Notes under the pieces: model-generated
What the model was told of the DNA's origin: nothing
Seen by the model: the letters and a program-made list of their open reading frames with translations, nothing else
Database searches by the model: none
Made by a program: the position numbers and the translations under genes
Origin: Dysgonomonas sp. 216
Lineage (GTDB): Bacteria; Bacteroidota; Bacteroidia; Bacteroidales; Dysgonomonadaceae
Assembly (NCBI RefSeq): GCF_010501065.1
Contig: NZ_QVMM01000005.1
Span: forward strand, 62,001-126,000
Reading direction: 5' to 3'
DNA length: 64,000 nt
Shown: in pieces, positions 43,337 through 52,042 of the stretch
Numbering within the stretch: the stretch's first letter is position 1
Layout: each line of letters opens with the position of its first letter

Positions 43337-44107
43337 ATGAAACTAGTAAAAAAATCGATGCTGTTGTTCATCGTGTTGGGCATAGCATTTGGAGCACAAA
43401 GCTGTAAAACAAAAAAAACAATGCAAGCAGATAATCTTGAAGGTAAATGGATGTTGGAAACATTTGACGGACAAGCAGTAAAAAGTGTTTTTGCCGGAAA
43501 AAATCCAACAATAATTTTCGATACCGCCGGAAAACGCATTAACGGAAATGGTGGTTGTAATGGGTACAGTGGAATGTATAGCCTTGATGGAAATGTATTT
43601 ACAGCTCCTAATCTGGCATCTACAATGATGATGTGTATACAAGCAAATCAGGAGTCGCAATTCCATAAGTTTTTAGGAGCAAAATCCGAATTATCGTTAA
43701 ATGGAGATAAGCTTATATTTACTCAGAACGGAAAACAAGTAATGGTGTTTACAAAAGCAAAACCTCTTACTGTTGCCGATTTAGCCGGTGTATGGAAATT
43801 AATGTCGATGCAGGGAGCATCATCTAATATTGCCTTTGGAGACAAACTTCCAACAATAGAATTCGATGCTTTAGATAGCAAAGTATTCGGGACAGCAGGT
43901 TGTAACCGTTATAATGCGCCATTCACTCTTAAGGATGGAATGCTGACTGTGTCGGTACCCGTTTCTACACGTATGGCTTGTCCTAATATGGAAGGCGAAG
44001 CTAAATTTCTGAAATTAATAGCAACACCGGCAAGTATCGAGGTTGAAGATAACATGCTAACACTCAGAAACGATGGAGCCGAGCTTCTAAGATTTATAAA
44101 AGAATAA
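43337..44107 (+). CDS. Double META-domain lipoprotein (2)
   Basis: A 256-residue paralogue of the preceding gene (lipobox AQSC), again with two META domains: LEGKWMLETFDGQAVKSVFA with GGCNGYSGMY, then LAGVWKLMSMQGASSNIAF with GTAGCNRYNAPF. Each unit carries the GGCN or AGCN turn. Same layout and 28-base spacing point to gene duplication after domain duplication. It ends before a strong terminator at 44131. Confidence 0.85.
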   Translation: MKLVKKSMLLFIVLGIAFGAQSCKTKKTMQADNLEGKWMLETFDGQAVKSVFAGKNPTIIFDTAGKRINGNGGCNGYSGMYSLDGNVFTAPNLASTMMMCIQANQESQFHKFLGAKSELSLNGDKLIFTQNGKQVMVFTKAKPLTVADLAGVWKLMSMQGASSNIAFGDKLPTIEFDALDSKVFGTAGCNRYNAPFTLKDGMLTVSVPVSTRMACPNMEGEAKFLKLIATPASIEVEDNMLTLRNDGAELLRFIKE

Positions 44108-44130
44108 CAACGGAGTAAAATCTGATATGG

Positions 44131-44164
44131 AAAATGCGCGAACATTATGTTTGCGCATTTTTAT
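44131..44164 (+). terminator. Terminator after the META genes
   Basis: Thirteen-base stem AAAATGCGCGAAC / GTTTGCGCATTTT (one G-T pair), loop ATTAT, then more T. An upstream in-frame ATG (44147) inside the terminator is therefore not the GSCFA start. Confidence 0.9.
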
Positions 44165-44186
44165 TTTATATACAGATATAAAATTA

Positions 44187-44194
44187 TAACTTTG
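44187..44194 (+). promoter_or_regulatory. -7 element just before the GSCFA gene
   Basis: TAACTTTG fits TAnnTTTG and lies only 6 bases before the ATG at 44201, suggesting a leaderless or nearly leaderless mRNA. Confidence 0.5.
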
Positions 44195-44200
44195 ATATTT

Positions 44201-45193
44201 ATGGAATTCAGGACAAAAATAGATATATCGCCATCCTTGTTGCGGATAAGTTATAATACAAAAATGATGTTATTCGGGTCGTGTTTTGCCGAAAACATTG
44301 GAACCTTACTCACATTAAATAAATTCGATGTCAATGTGAATCCCTTCGGGATACTTTATAATCCATTATCAATAGCCAAGGCTATAAGCCGTTTACTGGA
44401 GGATAAAGAGTTTGAACATTCGAACTTATTCAATCACAATGAGCTATACCACAGCTTCTTGCATCATGGCAACTACTCAAAACCCAAAGCTGAAGATAGT
44501 TTACGGCTTATTAATGCGTCCTTACAGAAAGCTGCCGATGATGTGCTGAAAAGTGATTTGCTGATAATTACTTTCGGTACTTCGTATGTGTTTCGGGAAG
44601 TAGCTTCGGGCGAAGTTGTTTCGAACTGTCATAAATTGCCTGCCCGTAATTTCGACCGATACAGGGCAAGAGTCGAAGATATAGTAAAAGAGTGGTCTGC
44701 ATTAATAGATAACTTGAGAAAACAGAATCCTTCTCTGCGTTTTTTGTTTACTGTTAGCCCTATCCGCCACTGGAAGGATGGTGCGCACGATAATCAGTTA
44801 AGTAAGTCTGTTTTGTTATTGGCTATAGACGAACTTCAGGAAAAATTTGACGACATTTTCTATTTCCCTTCTTACGAATTGATGCTGGACGACTTACGCG
44901 ACTATCGTTTTTATGCCGAAGATATGACACATCCTAATAATACAGCAGTAACTTATATTTGGGGAGCTTTCCGTCAATCCTTTTTCGATGCTCATACCGA
45001 GGATGTTATGAAACAGTGGAATATTATAAAACAAGCTTTAGAGCACAGACCAATAAATGCAGAGAGCAAAGAACATAAGGAATTTTTAAGGCAAACTTTG
45101 TTAAAGCTCGATACATTTCAGCAGAAATATTCTTACTTTAGTTGTGAATTGGAAAAAGAAAGCCTATTGAAACAACTATACACTGAGAAATGA
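44201..45193 (+). CDS. GSCFA-domain protein
   Basis: A 330-residue SGNH-hydrolase-like protein. The GSCFAENIG motif near residue 30 names the family and holds the would-be Ser nucleophile; ITFGTSYVFRE near 126, FTVSPIRHWKDGAHDNQ near 190 and AEDMTHPNNTAV (a DxxHP-like block) follow. Start taken at 44201 (MEFRTKID) because the longer frame starts within the upstream terminator. Its stop overlaps murF-alr by 4 bases (ATGA). The substrate is unknown; a peptidoglycan or glycan esterase role is a guess from the neighbour. Confidence 0.85.
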   Translation: MEFRTKIDISPSLLRISYNTKMMLFGSCFAENIGTLLTLNKFDVNVNPFGILYNPLSIAKAISRLLEDKEFEHSNLFNHNELYHSFLHHGNYSKPKAEDSLRLINASLQKAADDVLKSDLLIITFGTSYVFREVASGEVVSNCHKLPARNFDRYRARVEDIVKEWSALIDNLRKQNPSLRFLFTVSPIRHWKDGAHDNQLSKSVLLLAIDELQEKFDDIFYFPSYELMLDDLRDYRFYAEDMTHPNNTAVTYIWGAFRQSFFDAHTEDVMKQWNIIKQALEHRPINAESKEHKEFLRQTLLKLDTFQQKYSYFSCELEKESLLKQLYTEK

Positions 45194-47661
45194 CTTATAC
45201 AATAACCGAAATAGCTAAGGTTCTGGGCTGTAAATCCGAGATCCTTTCAAATTATAAGATAGCTCACCTGCTAACAGATAGCCGTAACTTATTTTATCCT
45301 AAAGAAACGTTGTTTTTTGCAATTCAAACAAAGAATAACGACGGGCATAAATTTGTAGCTGAGCTTTATAAACTGCAAGTGCGTAATTTTGTTGTGCAAA
45401 AAAAATTGCCACAGTGGGACACATATACCGATGCTAATTTTATTGTGGTAAAGGATACTTTATCGGCATTGCAAAAGTTGGCTATATATCACCGAAAACG
45501 TTTCGATATACCCGTAATAGGCATAACCGGAAGCAACGGAAAGACAATAGTGAAAGAATGGATTTATCAGATGATTCATTCTGTATTTAATGTTGTGAGA
45601 TCGCCCCGAAGTTATAATTCGCAGATTGGCGTTCCATTGTCGGTCTGGCAGCTCGATTCCGATACAGAGATCGGACTATTTGAGGCCGGAATCTCAATGC
45701 CTAACGAGATGTCGAATCTTGAGCCGATTATCAGCCCCACTATCGGAGTGATTACAAATATTGGGGATGCCCATCAGGAAAACTTCAAAAACCTGAAACA
45801 AAAGTGCCTCGAAAAGCTTGAATTATTCAGGAATAGCGATATACTTATCTGTAAGGAGAACGACCGTCTGATAGACGAATGTGTGGAAGAAGCATGCTTA
45901 TCGCATAAAAAATTCACATGGTCGCGTACTCCGTCCGAAACAAGCCCCTTACAGATTATAGATGTGAAGAAAACGGGAAATTCGAGTACGATAAGATATT
46001 CTTTTCTGAGTATTGATTTTTCGATAGAAATCCCATATTCGGATGAAGCCTCTATCGAAAATGCGACAGCAGCTATGGCAGTAGCCCTGTATCTGCATGC
46101 TCCTATCGAGATAGTTAAGGAGCGAATGCTGACATTAGAACCTGTTGCTATGCGCTTAGATGTGAGGCAAGGTAAATATAATACAGTAATAATAAACGAT
46201 TCGTACAACTCGGATATAAATTCGTTGAAGATCGCGCTTGACTTTCTTGTTCAGCGTTCGGCAGCTTCGGGATTGAAGAAAACCCTTATACTTTCCGATA
46301 TTCTGCAATCGGGTTCACAAACCAAAGCTTTATATGCAAAGGTTGCAGATATGGTGCAGCAAAAAGAGGTAAACCGTATTATTGGCATTGGTCCTGATAT
46401 TTCTATGTGCGGAGAGGCTTTTAAAAATATCGAAAGTAAATTCTATTTATCGACGGACGAGTTTATTAATTCGGGAGAGTTATATCAGTTTCATAACGAA
46501 ATAGTTTTACTGAAAGGTTCGCGTTGGTTCGAATTCGAACGTATAAATACTTTGCTCGAACAGAAAACACACGAAACAGTACTCGAAATTAATTTGGATG
46601 CGATAGTCCATAATTTTAATTTTTACCGGTCGAGATTAAAGCCCGAAACTAAAATGATTTGCATGGTTAAAGCAGATGGATATGGTTCGGGCGCATCAGA
46701 AATCGCAAAAACCTTACAGCATCACAAATGCGATTATTTAGCTGTGGCAATAGCCGAGGAAGGCGTTGTTTTGCGTAAGGAAGGAATAAAGCTTCCGATA
46801 ATTGTACTGAATCCTGAAGTTAATGGGTTTGACGAACTATTCGATTATAAACTCGAACCCGAAGTTTATAATTTCAGAATATTGGACGCATTTATCAGGG
46901 AATCTCAAAGGCGCGGAATCACTGATTACCCGATTCATTTGAAAATTGATACGGGAATGCATCGTTTAGGCTTTGCCGGAAAAGATATAGAAAAACTGAC
47001 AAGTATTTTAAATTCGCAACGAGGATTGCGTGCGCAGTCGGTTTTTTCGCATCTGGCAGCTAGCGAAAGTTGGGATTTTGACGAATTTACTCATGAACAG
47101 ATAAGTACCTTTAAAGAAATAGCAAAACAGCTGGAGGCAGGTTGCGGATATCCGTTATATCATCACATTTTGAATTCGGCAGGGATAGAGCGTTTCCCTG
47201 AAGAGCAAATGGATATTGTGCGCTTGGGTATAAGCTTATATGGTGTTAGTGCCAGCGGTTTGAAAGGATTACAAAATGTATGTACATTAAAAGCCGCGAT
47301 ACTACAAATTAAAGATGTTCCGCTAGGCGAAACAGTTGGTTACGGACGTAAAGGAACACTCGACCACGATGCCCGAATAGCAACTATCCGTATCGGATAT
47401 GCTGATGGATTGAGCCGCCAATTTGGAAATAAAGTGGGGCAGGTATTGATTAATGGAAAATTGGCCCCAATTATAGGGAATGTATGCATGGACTTGAGCA
47501 TGATAGATGTAACAGGTATAGATGCAAAGGAAGGAGATTCTGTTATAATCTTCGGAGAAGAACCATCGTTACTCGATCTGGCAAAAGCAGCCGGCACTAT
47601 ACCTTACGAAATTCTGACATCGGTATCTTCTCGGGTAAAACGCATTTATTATAAAGAGTAA
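45190..47661 (+). CDS. murF-alr: MurF-alanine racemase fusion
   Basis: An 823-residue two-enzyme fusion typical of Bacteroidota members. Residues 1 to about 455 are UDP-MurNAc-tripeptide:D-Ala-D-Ala ligase (ATP site GITGSNGKTIVKEW; the central domain with NDSYNSDINSLKIAL). From about 460 on it is a fold-type III PLP racemase: the lysine in MVKADGYGSGASEIAK, catalytic Tyr in VGYGRKG, and GNVCMDLSMIDVT. It can convert L-Ala to D-Ala and ligate the dipeptide within one polypeptide. Overlaps the GSCFA gene by 4 bases. Confidence 0.95.
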   Translation: MTYTITEIAKVLGCKSEILSNYKIAHLLTDSRNLFYPKETLFFAIQTKNNDGHKFVAELYKLQVRNFVVQKKLPQWDTYTDANFIVVKDTLSALQKLAIYHRKRFDIPVIGITGSNGKTIVKEWIYQMIHSVFNVVRSPRSYNSQIGVPLSVWQLDSDTEIGLFEAGISMPNEMSNLEPIISPTIGVITNIGDAHQENFKNLKQKCLEKLELFRNSDILICKENDRLIDECVEEACLSHKKFTWSRTPSETSPLQIIDVKKTGNSSTIRYSFLSIDFSIEIPYSDEASIENATAAMAVALYLHAPIEIVKERMLTLEPVAMRLDVRQGKYNTVIINDSYNSDINSLKIALDFLVQRSAASGLKKTLILSDILQSGSQTKALYAKVADMVQQKEVNRIIGIGPDISMCGEAFKNIESKFYLSTDEFINSGELYQFHNEIVLLKGSRWFEFERINTLLEQKTHETVLEINLDAIVHNFNFYRSRLKPETKMICMVKADGYGSGASEIAKTLQHHKCDYLAVAIAEEGVVLRKEGIKLPIIVLNPEVNGFDELFDYKLEPEVYNFRILDAFIRESQRRGITDYPIHLKIDTGMHRLGFAGKDIEKLTSILNSQRGLRAQSVFSHLAASESWDFDEFTHEQISTFKEIAKQLEAGCGYPLYHHILNSAGIERFPEEQMDIVRLGISLYGVSASGLKGLQNVCTLKAAILQIKDVPLGETVGYGRKGTLDHDARIATIRIGYADGLSRQFGNKVGQVLINGKLAPIIGNVCMDLSMIDVTGIDAKEGDSVIIFGEEPSLLDLAKAAGTIPYEILTSVSSRVKRIYYKE

Positions 47662-47721
47662 AAGTATTAAATATTTTTATCTATATATAAGATAGATCGG
47701 GGTAAGTAAATAGCAAATAAC

Positions 47722-47736
47722 TTCTGACTGTCAGAA
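47722..47736 (+). terminator. Weak terminator-like hairpin after murF-alr
   Basis: TTCTGA / TCAGAA stem around CTG, with GTTTTTTG 10 bases later. Another AT-rich hairpin (47806-47827, TAATTCTA/TAGAATTA) follows. The 233-base gap between convergent genes holds these, the 47750 repeat and the ilvC terminator. Confidence 0.35.
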
Positions 47737-47749
47737 AATATTGTTTTTT

Positions 47750-47768
47750 GTCAGGTATGTCAGGTTTT
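47750..47768 (+). repeat. Dispersed 19-base repeat, copy 2
   Basis: GTCAGGTATGTCAGGTTTT, identical to the copy at 6687-6705 on the minus strand. Both are downstream of a gene's stop codon in the coding orientation and both continue with (C)GAAA. Confidence 0.6.
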
Positions 47769-47835
47769 GAAATATTCTTCACCTCAGCCACTCAAAGAAG
47801 CATATTAATTCTACATAAATAGAATTAGTACACAG

Positions 47836-47880
47836 CAAAAAAATAAGGGAAACCTGCAAAGCAAATTCCCCCTATCTTAT
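47836..47880 (-). terminator. ilv operon terminator
   Basis: On the minus strand GGGAA / TTCCC pairs, with an inner TGC/GCA and an outer ATAAG/CTTAT stem, then a run of seven T. It lies 15 bases after the ilvC stop. Confidence 0.6.
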
Positions 47881-47894
47881 GAAATAAAATATTA

Positions 47895-48941
47895 TTAGTT
47901 GTTTTCCGGACGAAGTTTACGAACAACTGCACCTGCACGCCACATTTCACTTTCGCGAAGGGCTTTAAGTTCTTCTTCAAGTTTTTCGCGATAGTCAGGT
48001 TTTGAGTTAGTATCGATAGAACGTTGAGCCTCGTTACCTGAAGCAACTTCTGCATACAATTTTGCGAATACAGGTTTAGTTGCGTCGTGGAATGGCCCCA
48101 TCCAGTCTAAAGCTCCGCGTTGAGCTGTAGTCGAACAGTTTGCATACATCCAATCCATACCGTTTTCTGCGAATAAAGGCATCAACGACTGGGTAAGCTC
48201 TTCAACTGTTTCGTTAAAAGCTTCCGATGGCGAGTGTCCGTTTTCGCGCAACACCTCGTACTGAGCCAAAAGAATACCTTGAATAGCACCCATAAGTGTA
48301 CCACGCTCGCCTGTAAGGTCTGAGTAAACCTCACGTTTGAAATTGGTTTCGAACAAATATCCTGAACCAACACCAATACCTAAAGCAACAACACGTTCTT
48401 TTGCTTTACCTGTAGCATCTTGGAAAATAGCGTAGCTTGAGTTCAAACCACGTCCTTCAAGGAACATACGGCGAAGGCTTGTTCCCGAACCTTTAGGTGC
48501 AACAAGAATAACATCAACATCGGCAGGAGGAACAATTCCTGTGCGCTCTTTATAAGTGATGCCAAATCCGTGAGAGAAATACAGAGCTTTACCTGCTGTT
48601 AAATAAGGTTTAAGGCGTGGCCATACTTCAATTTGAGCAGCATCAGACAAAAGATATTGAATGATAGTACCTTTTTCTGCAGCTTCTTCTATATCGAACA
48701 AAGTTTCGCCCGGTACCCATCCGTCAGCGATAGCTTTTTCCCATGTTTTACCACCTTTTCTTTGTCCTACAATAACATTAAAACCGTTATCGCGTAGGTT
48801 AAGAGCTTGTCCGGGACCTTGTACTCCGTAACCTATTACAGCAATAGTTTCGTTCTTTAATACTTCTCTTGCTTTTTCCAATGGAAATTCTTCACGGGTA
48901 ACAACGTTTTCTACTACACCGCCAAAGTTCATTTCTGCCAT
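47895..48941 (-). CDS. ilvC: Ketol-acid reductoisomerase
   Basis: A 348-residue NADPH-dependent enzyme that isomerises and reduces acetolactate or acetohydroxybutyrate in Val, Leu and Ile synthesis. NADPH-binding region GYGVQGPGQALNLRDNGFNV near residue 40, metal-binding Asp/Glu residues in the knotted C-terminal domain, and ALDWMGPF near 300. The start is taken as 48941 (MAEMNFGG), matching the N-terminus I expect for Bacteroides IlvC; a longer ATG at 48992 overlaps the thioesterase gene. Last gene of the ilv operon. Confidence 0.93.
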   Translation of the reverse strand: MAEMNFGGVVENVVTREEFPLEKAREVLKNETIAVIGYGVQGPGQALNLRDNGFNVIVGQRKGGKTWEKAIADGWVPGETLFDIEEAAEKGTIIQYLLSDAAQIEVWPRLKPYLTAGKALYFSHGFGITYKERTGIVPPADVDVILVAPKGSGTSLRRMFLEGRGLNSSYAIFQDATGKAKERVVALGIGVGSGYLFETNFKREVYSDLTGERGTLMGAIQGILLAQYEVLRENGHSPSEAFNETVEELTQSLMPLFAENGMDWMYANCSTTAQRGALDWMGPFHDATKPVFAKLYAEVASGNEAQRSIDTNSKPDYREKLEEELKALRESEMWRAGAVVRKLRPENN

Positions 48942-48982
48942 TTTAATCTGAATTTTTAAGAATTTATATTCGTAATCAATAT

Positions 48983-49720
48983 TTATTTCCAAGTAACTCT
49001 TGATGAGCTTACTACTGTTTCACCAAATTTCATTTCCAACGTAAATACACTATCATCCTGATCTGCCCTCTTTATTAAATCGATAGACGATCCGTAAAGT
49101 GCTTCCGATACATAGTTTATCTCAAACCGCTGTATTTCTTTCTCTTTGAACATATCTATATCAAACAAATCGACAAAATGCTCGATATATTTCATGCTGT
49201 TAAGATGCTTGTTTATGTCAACATCGCTATATTTTACAATAAAGGTATCGATAGGGTCTATATCTTTCACCGGAAGTATCTTTTTCAGCCCTTCGATAGG
49301 ACATACTTTCTCTTTATTCACATAATCGATTAGGCCTTTCAACTCCAATACATTTGTAGGACGACGGGTTTCCATGTCTATCGAGGCCCATATTGAACGG
49401 GCAAAGCCAATCTCCTTCCCGCTTTCGTCCTCAAACGAAAAACAACGCTCCGTAAATAGTTTGTTAACATCGGCAACCCATGTATTAAGCACCAAAACAG
49501 TATCGTTTTTAGGGTATTCAAATATCTCGATAGCCATACGCGAAAGTACCCATACACGGCTCCGGCTCGCCATAGCCGAATAACCGAAACCACGTTCTTC
49601 GGCATGTTTTGTTGCTGCTTGAAGCATAAAACCGCCAATCATCGGCAAAGTAGCTTTTCCCCTGAAATCGCTCAGATATGCATCGATAAAAAAATTATAT
49701 GTCCCTACTTTTTGTAACAT
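48983..49720 (-). CDS. Acyl-ACP thioesterase
   Basis: A 245-residue double-hot-dog thioesterase of the FatA/FatB-like bacterial group that cleaves fatty acyl-ACP. The first hot-dog has the SAMASRSRVWVLSRM helix-strand turn; the second contains KYSDVDINKHLNSMKYIEHF, the D-x-N-x-H-x-N catalytic set. Placement between ilvN and ilvC is, as I recall, a recurring arrangement in Bacteroidales. The link may be branched-chain fatty-acid supply, but this is only an inference. Confidence 0.88.
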   Translation of the reverse strand: MLQKVGTYNFFIDAYLSDFRGKATLPMIGGFMLQAATKHAEERGFGYSAMASRSRVWVLSRMAIEIFEYPKNDTVLVLNTWVADVNKLFTERCFSFEDESGKEIGFARSIWASIDMETRRPTNVLELKGLIDYVNKEKVCPIEGLKKILPVKDIDPIDTFIVKYSDVDINKHLNSMKYIEHFVDLFDIDMFKEKEIQRFEINYVSEALYGSSIDLIKRADQDDSVFTLEMKFGETVVSSSRVTWK

Positions 49721-49745
49721 AATGTATACTTTATAAGGTTTTAGG

Positions 49746-50300
49746 TTACAAATCTACCGATTTTCGCTTACCTTCCAAACTTTTAAGCATATCACTTAAC
49801 CTTTCTATCTTCGATTTATTTATAGCGATACGTCCCGACCTTATAAATTGCAACACACCGATAGATTTGCTCAACTCGTCAAAAAGCGTTTGCGTTTCGG
49901 CATAATGCCCTGTTTTTTGAATCACGACCCAACTTTCGTTAATATCAAGAATCTGTGCATTATGTTTACGGATAAGTGCTTCTACCGATCCCATTTTCAG
50001 GAACTCCGGAGTCGACAATTTATACAATGCTATTTCCTGATGAATAAGTTCGTCATCGACATTGAAGTACGACTTAAGAACATCCACACGTTTATCTATT
50101 TGTTTTACTACCTTCTCGATAGTCTCCCTATCGCTCCAAACAGTAATCGTAAATTTGTGGATTCCCTTAAGAGCTGATGGTGATACCGATAATGTTTCGA
50201 TATTTATCTGGCGACGGATAAAAACTGTGGTTACCTGCCCTAGCAAACCAACCGTATTTTCGGAGAAAATAGTTACCGTATATAATGTTTTACCTTCCAT
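49746..50300 (-). CDS. ilvN: Acetolactate synthase small (regulatory) subunit
   Basis: A 184-residue regulatory subunit. N-terminal ACT domain (YTVTIFSENTVGLLGQVTTVF) with the usual valine-binding site region, then the ALS_ss_C-like domain. It activates IlvB and confers feedback control by branched-chain amino acids. ATG start 13 bases after ilvB's stop. Standard length. Confidence 0.93.
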   Translation of the reverse strand: MEGKTLYTVTIFSENTVGLLGQVTTVFIRRQINIETLSVSPSALKGIHKFTITVWSDRETIEKVVKQIDKRVDVLKSYFNVDDELIHQEIALYKLSTPEFLKMGSVEALIRKHNAQILDINESWVVIQKTGHYAETQTLFDELSKSIGVLQFIRSGRIAINKSKIERLSDMLKSLEGKRKSVDL

Positions 50301-50313
50301 AAATTTTTCTCTT

Positions 50314-52014
50314 TTATTCGTTTCCTAATAAAATATTAGTTATCGGAGCACCTGCAGGCACCATCGGATATACCATACCTTCGTGTTCTATTTCAACGTC
50401 CAAAATATAAGTTCCTTTATACGATAGCATTTCGTCAATAGCAGCATCTAAATCGCCACGTTCGATTACTTTCCTCGACTTCAATCCATAAGCCTCTGCT
50501 ATCTTCCCAAAATCAGGGTTAATCAGTTTTGTTTCAGAATAACGTTTATTGAAAAACATATCTTGCCACTGACGCACATTTCCAAGATAGTGGTTATTCA
50601 GTATAATGATTTTTACATCTGTGCCATACTGCATAATCGTTCCCAGTTCCTGTATTGTCATCTGAATACCTCCATCTCCGGTAAAAAGGCAAACTGTGCG
50701 ATCGGGCATTCCGAATTTTGCTCCAATAGCAGCAGGAAGTCCAAAACCCATTGTACCAAGCCCTCCGGAAGTTACCATACTACGGCTTTGTTTATATTGA
50801 CAATAGCGTACACTCATCATCTGGTTCTGCCCTACATCGGTTACCATAATAGCATCGTGTCCTGTTGCTTCCGATACTTTGTTTATAACTTCCCCCATCT
50901 TTAAGCTACCCGATTGAGGATAAAGTTCTTTCTTAACAACAATGCTATACTCTTTTTCTTCATGCGGCTTAAAGCTCTCAATCCATTCGGTATGCTTTTG
51001 TGGCTTCAGAAGTTTTGTTACCTCTGTTAAGGTTTCTTTTGCATCGCCAAGTACTTTCACTGTAACGGGTACATTCTTGTTTATTTCAGAAGCATCAATA
51101 TCGAAATGAATAATCTTTGCTTGTTTTGCATAAGTACTCAAATCGCCCGTTACACGATCGTCAAAACGCATACCAATAGCTATAAGCACGTCGCACTCAT
51201 TGGTTTTCATGTTAGGTCCTATATTTCCGTGCATGCCTAAAAGCCCTTTATTTAACGGATAATCTGAAGGCATAGCCGACAACCCTAACACTGTAGATGC
51301 AGCCGGAATATCAGCTTTTTCTAAGAAACTCATTAATTCGGTCTCGGCTCCGCTCAATATAACACCTTGCCCGACAAGAGCAAATGGCTTCTTTGCCTCG
51401 TTTATCAACTGAGCCGCTCCCTCTAACTCCTCTCTTTTCACCTCGGGCTTAGGCTGATAACTCCGTATATAATTGGTTTTTTGATATATAAAATTAGTAA
51501 CCTTCCCAAATTGTGCATCCTTAGTTATATCCAAAACCACCGGTCCCGGACGCCCTGTTGAAGCAATGTAAAAAGCTCTTGATACAGCCCAAGCAATATC
51601 TTCGGGACGACGTATTTGGTAAGCCCATTTGGTTACAGGCTGAGATATTCCTACAACATCAGCTTCCTGAAAGGCATCGCTACCTAACAATGAAGATGCC
51701 ACTTGCCCTGTAATAACAACTATTGGTGTACTATCAATCATTGCATCGGCAATACCTGTTATGGTATTTGTCGCTCCCGGACCTGACGTAACGAGCGCAA
51801 CACCCACTTTTCCCGACACACGAGCATATCCCTGAGCGGCATGGGTAGCCCCTTGTTCGTGACGAACAAGAACATGATTCATTTCATCTTTAAAATCGTA
51901 CAAACTGTCGAATACGGGCATTATAGCTCCGCCGGGATACCCGAAGATTGTATCAACGCCTTCGTTTATCAATGATCTTATTAAAGCTTCACTTCCGGTA
52001 ATATCTTTATTCAT
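50314..52014 (-). CDS. ilvB: Acetolactate synthase large subunit
   Basis: A 566-residue ThDP-dependent carboligase, first common step of branched-chain amino acid synthesis. ThDP-binding region: FGYPGGAIMPVF and the catalytic Glu in VRHEQGATHAAQGYAR near residue 50; the metal/pyrophosphate motif GDGGIQMTIQELG near 436, ending NNHYLGNVRQ. FAD-binding middle domain present. Its start is 28 bases after the GT8 stop, so GT8 and ilvB share a transcript. Confidence 0.95.
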   Translation of the reverse strand: MNKDITGSEALIRSLINEGVDTIFGYPGGAIMPVFDSLYDFKDEMNHVLVRHEQGATHAAQGYARVSGKVGVALVTSGPGATNTITGIADAMIDSTPIVVITGQVASSLLGSDAFQEADVVGISQPVTKWAYQIRRPEDIAWAVSRAFYIASTGRPGPVVLDITKDAQFGKVTNFIYQKTNYIRSYQPKPEVKREELEGAAQLINEAKKPFALVGQGVILSGAETELMSFLEKADIPAASTVLGLSAMPSDYPLNKGLLGMHGNIGPNMKTNECDVLIAIGMRFDDRVTGDLSTYAKQAKIIHFDIDASEINKNVPVTVKVLGDAKETLTEVTKLLKPQKHTEWIESFKPHEEKEYSIVVKKELYPQSGSLKMGEVINKVSEATGHDAIMVTDVGQNQMMSVRYCQYKQSRSMVTSGGLGTMGFGLPAAIGAKFGMPDRTVCLFTGDGGIQMTIQELGTIMQYGTDVKIIILNNHYLGNVRQWQDMFFNKRYSETKLINPDFGKIAEAYGLKSRKVIERGDLDAAIDEMLSYKGTYILDVEIEHEGMVYPMVPAGAPITNILLGNE

Positions 52015-52042
52015 TGTTCTTATGTTTTTTACAGAGCACTAT

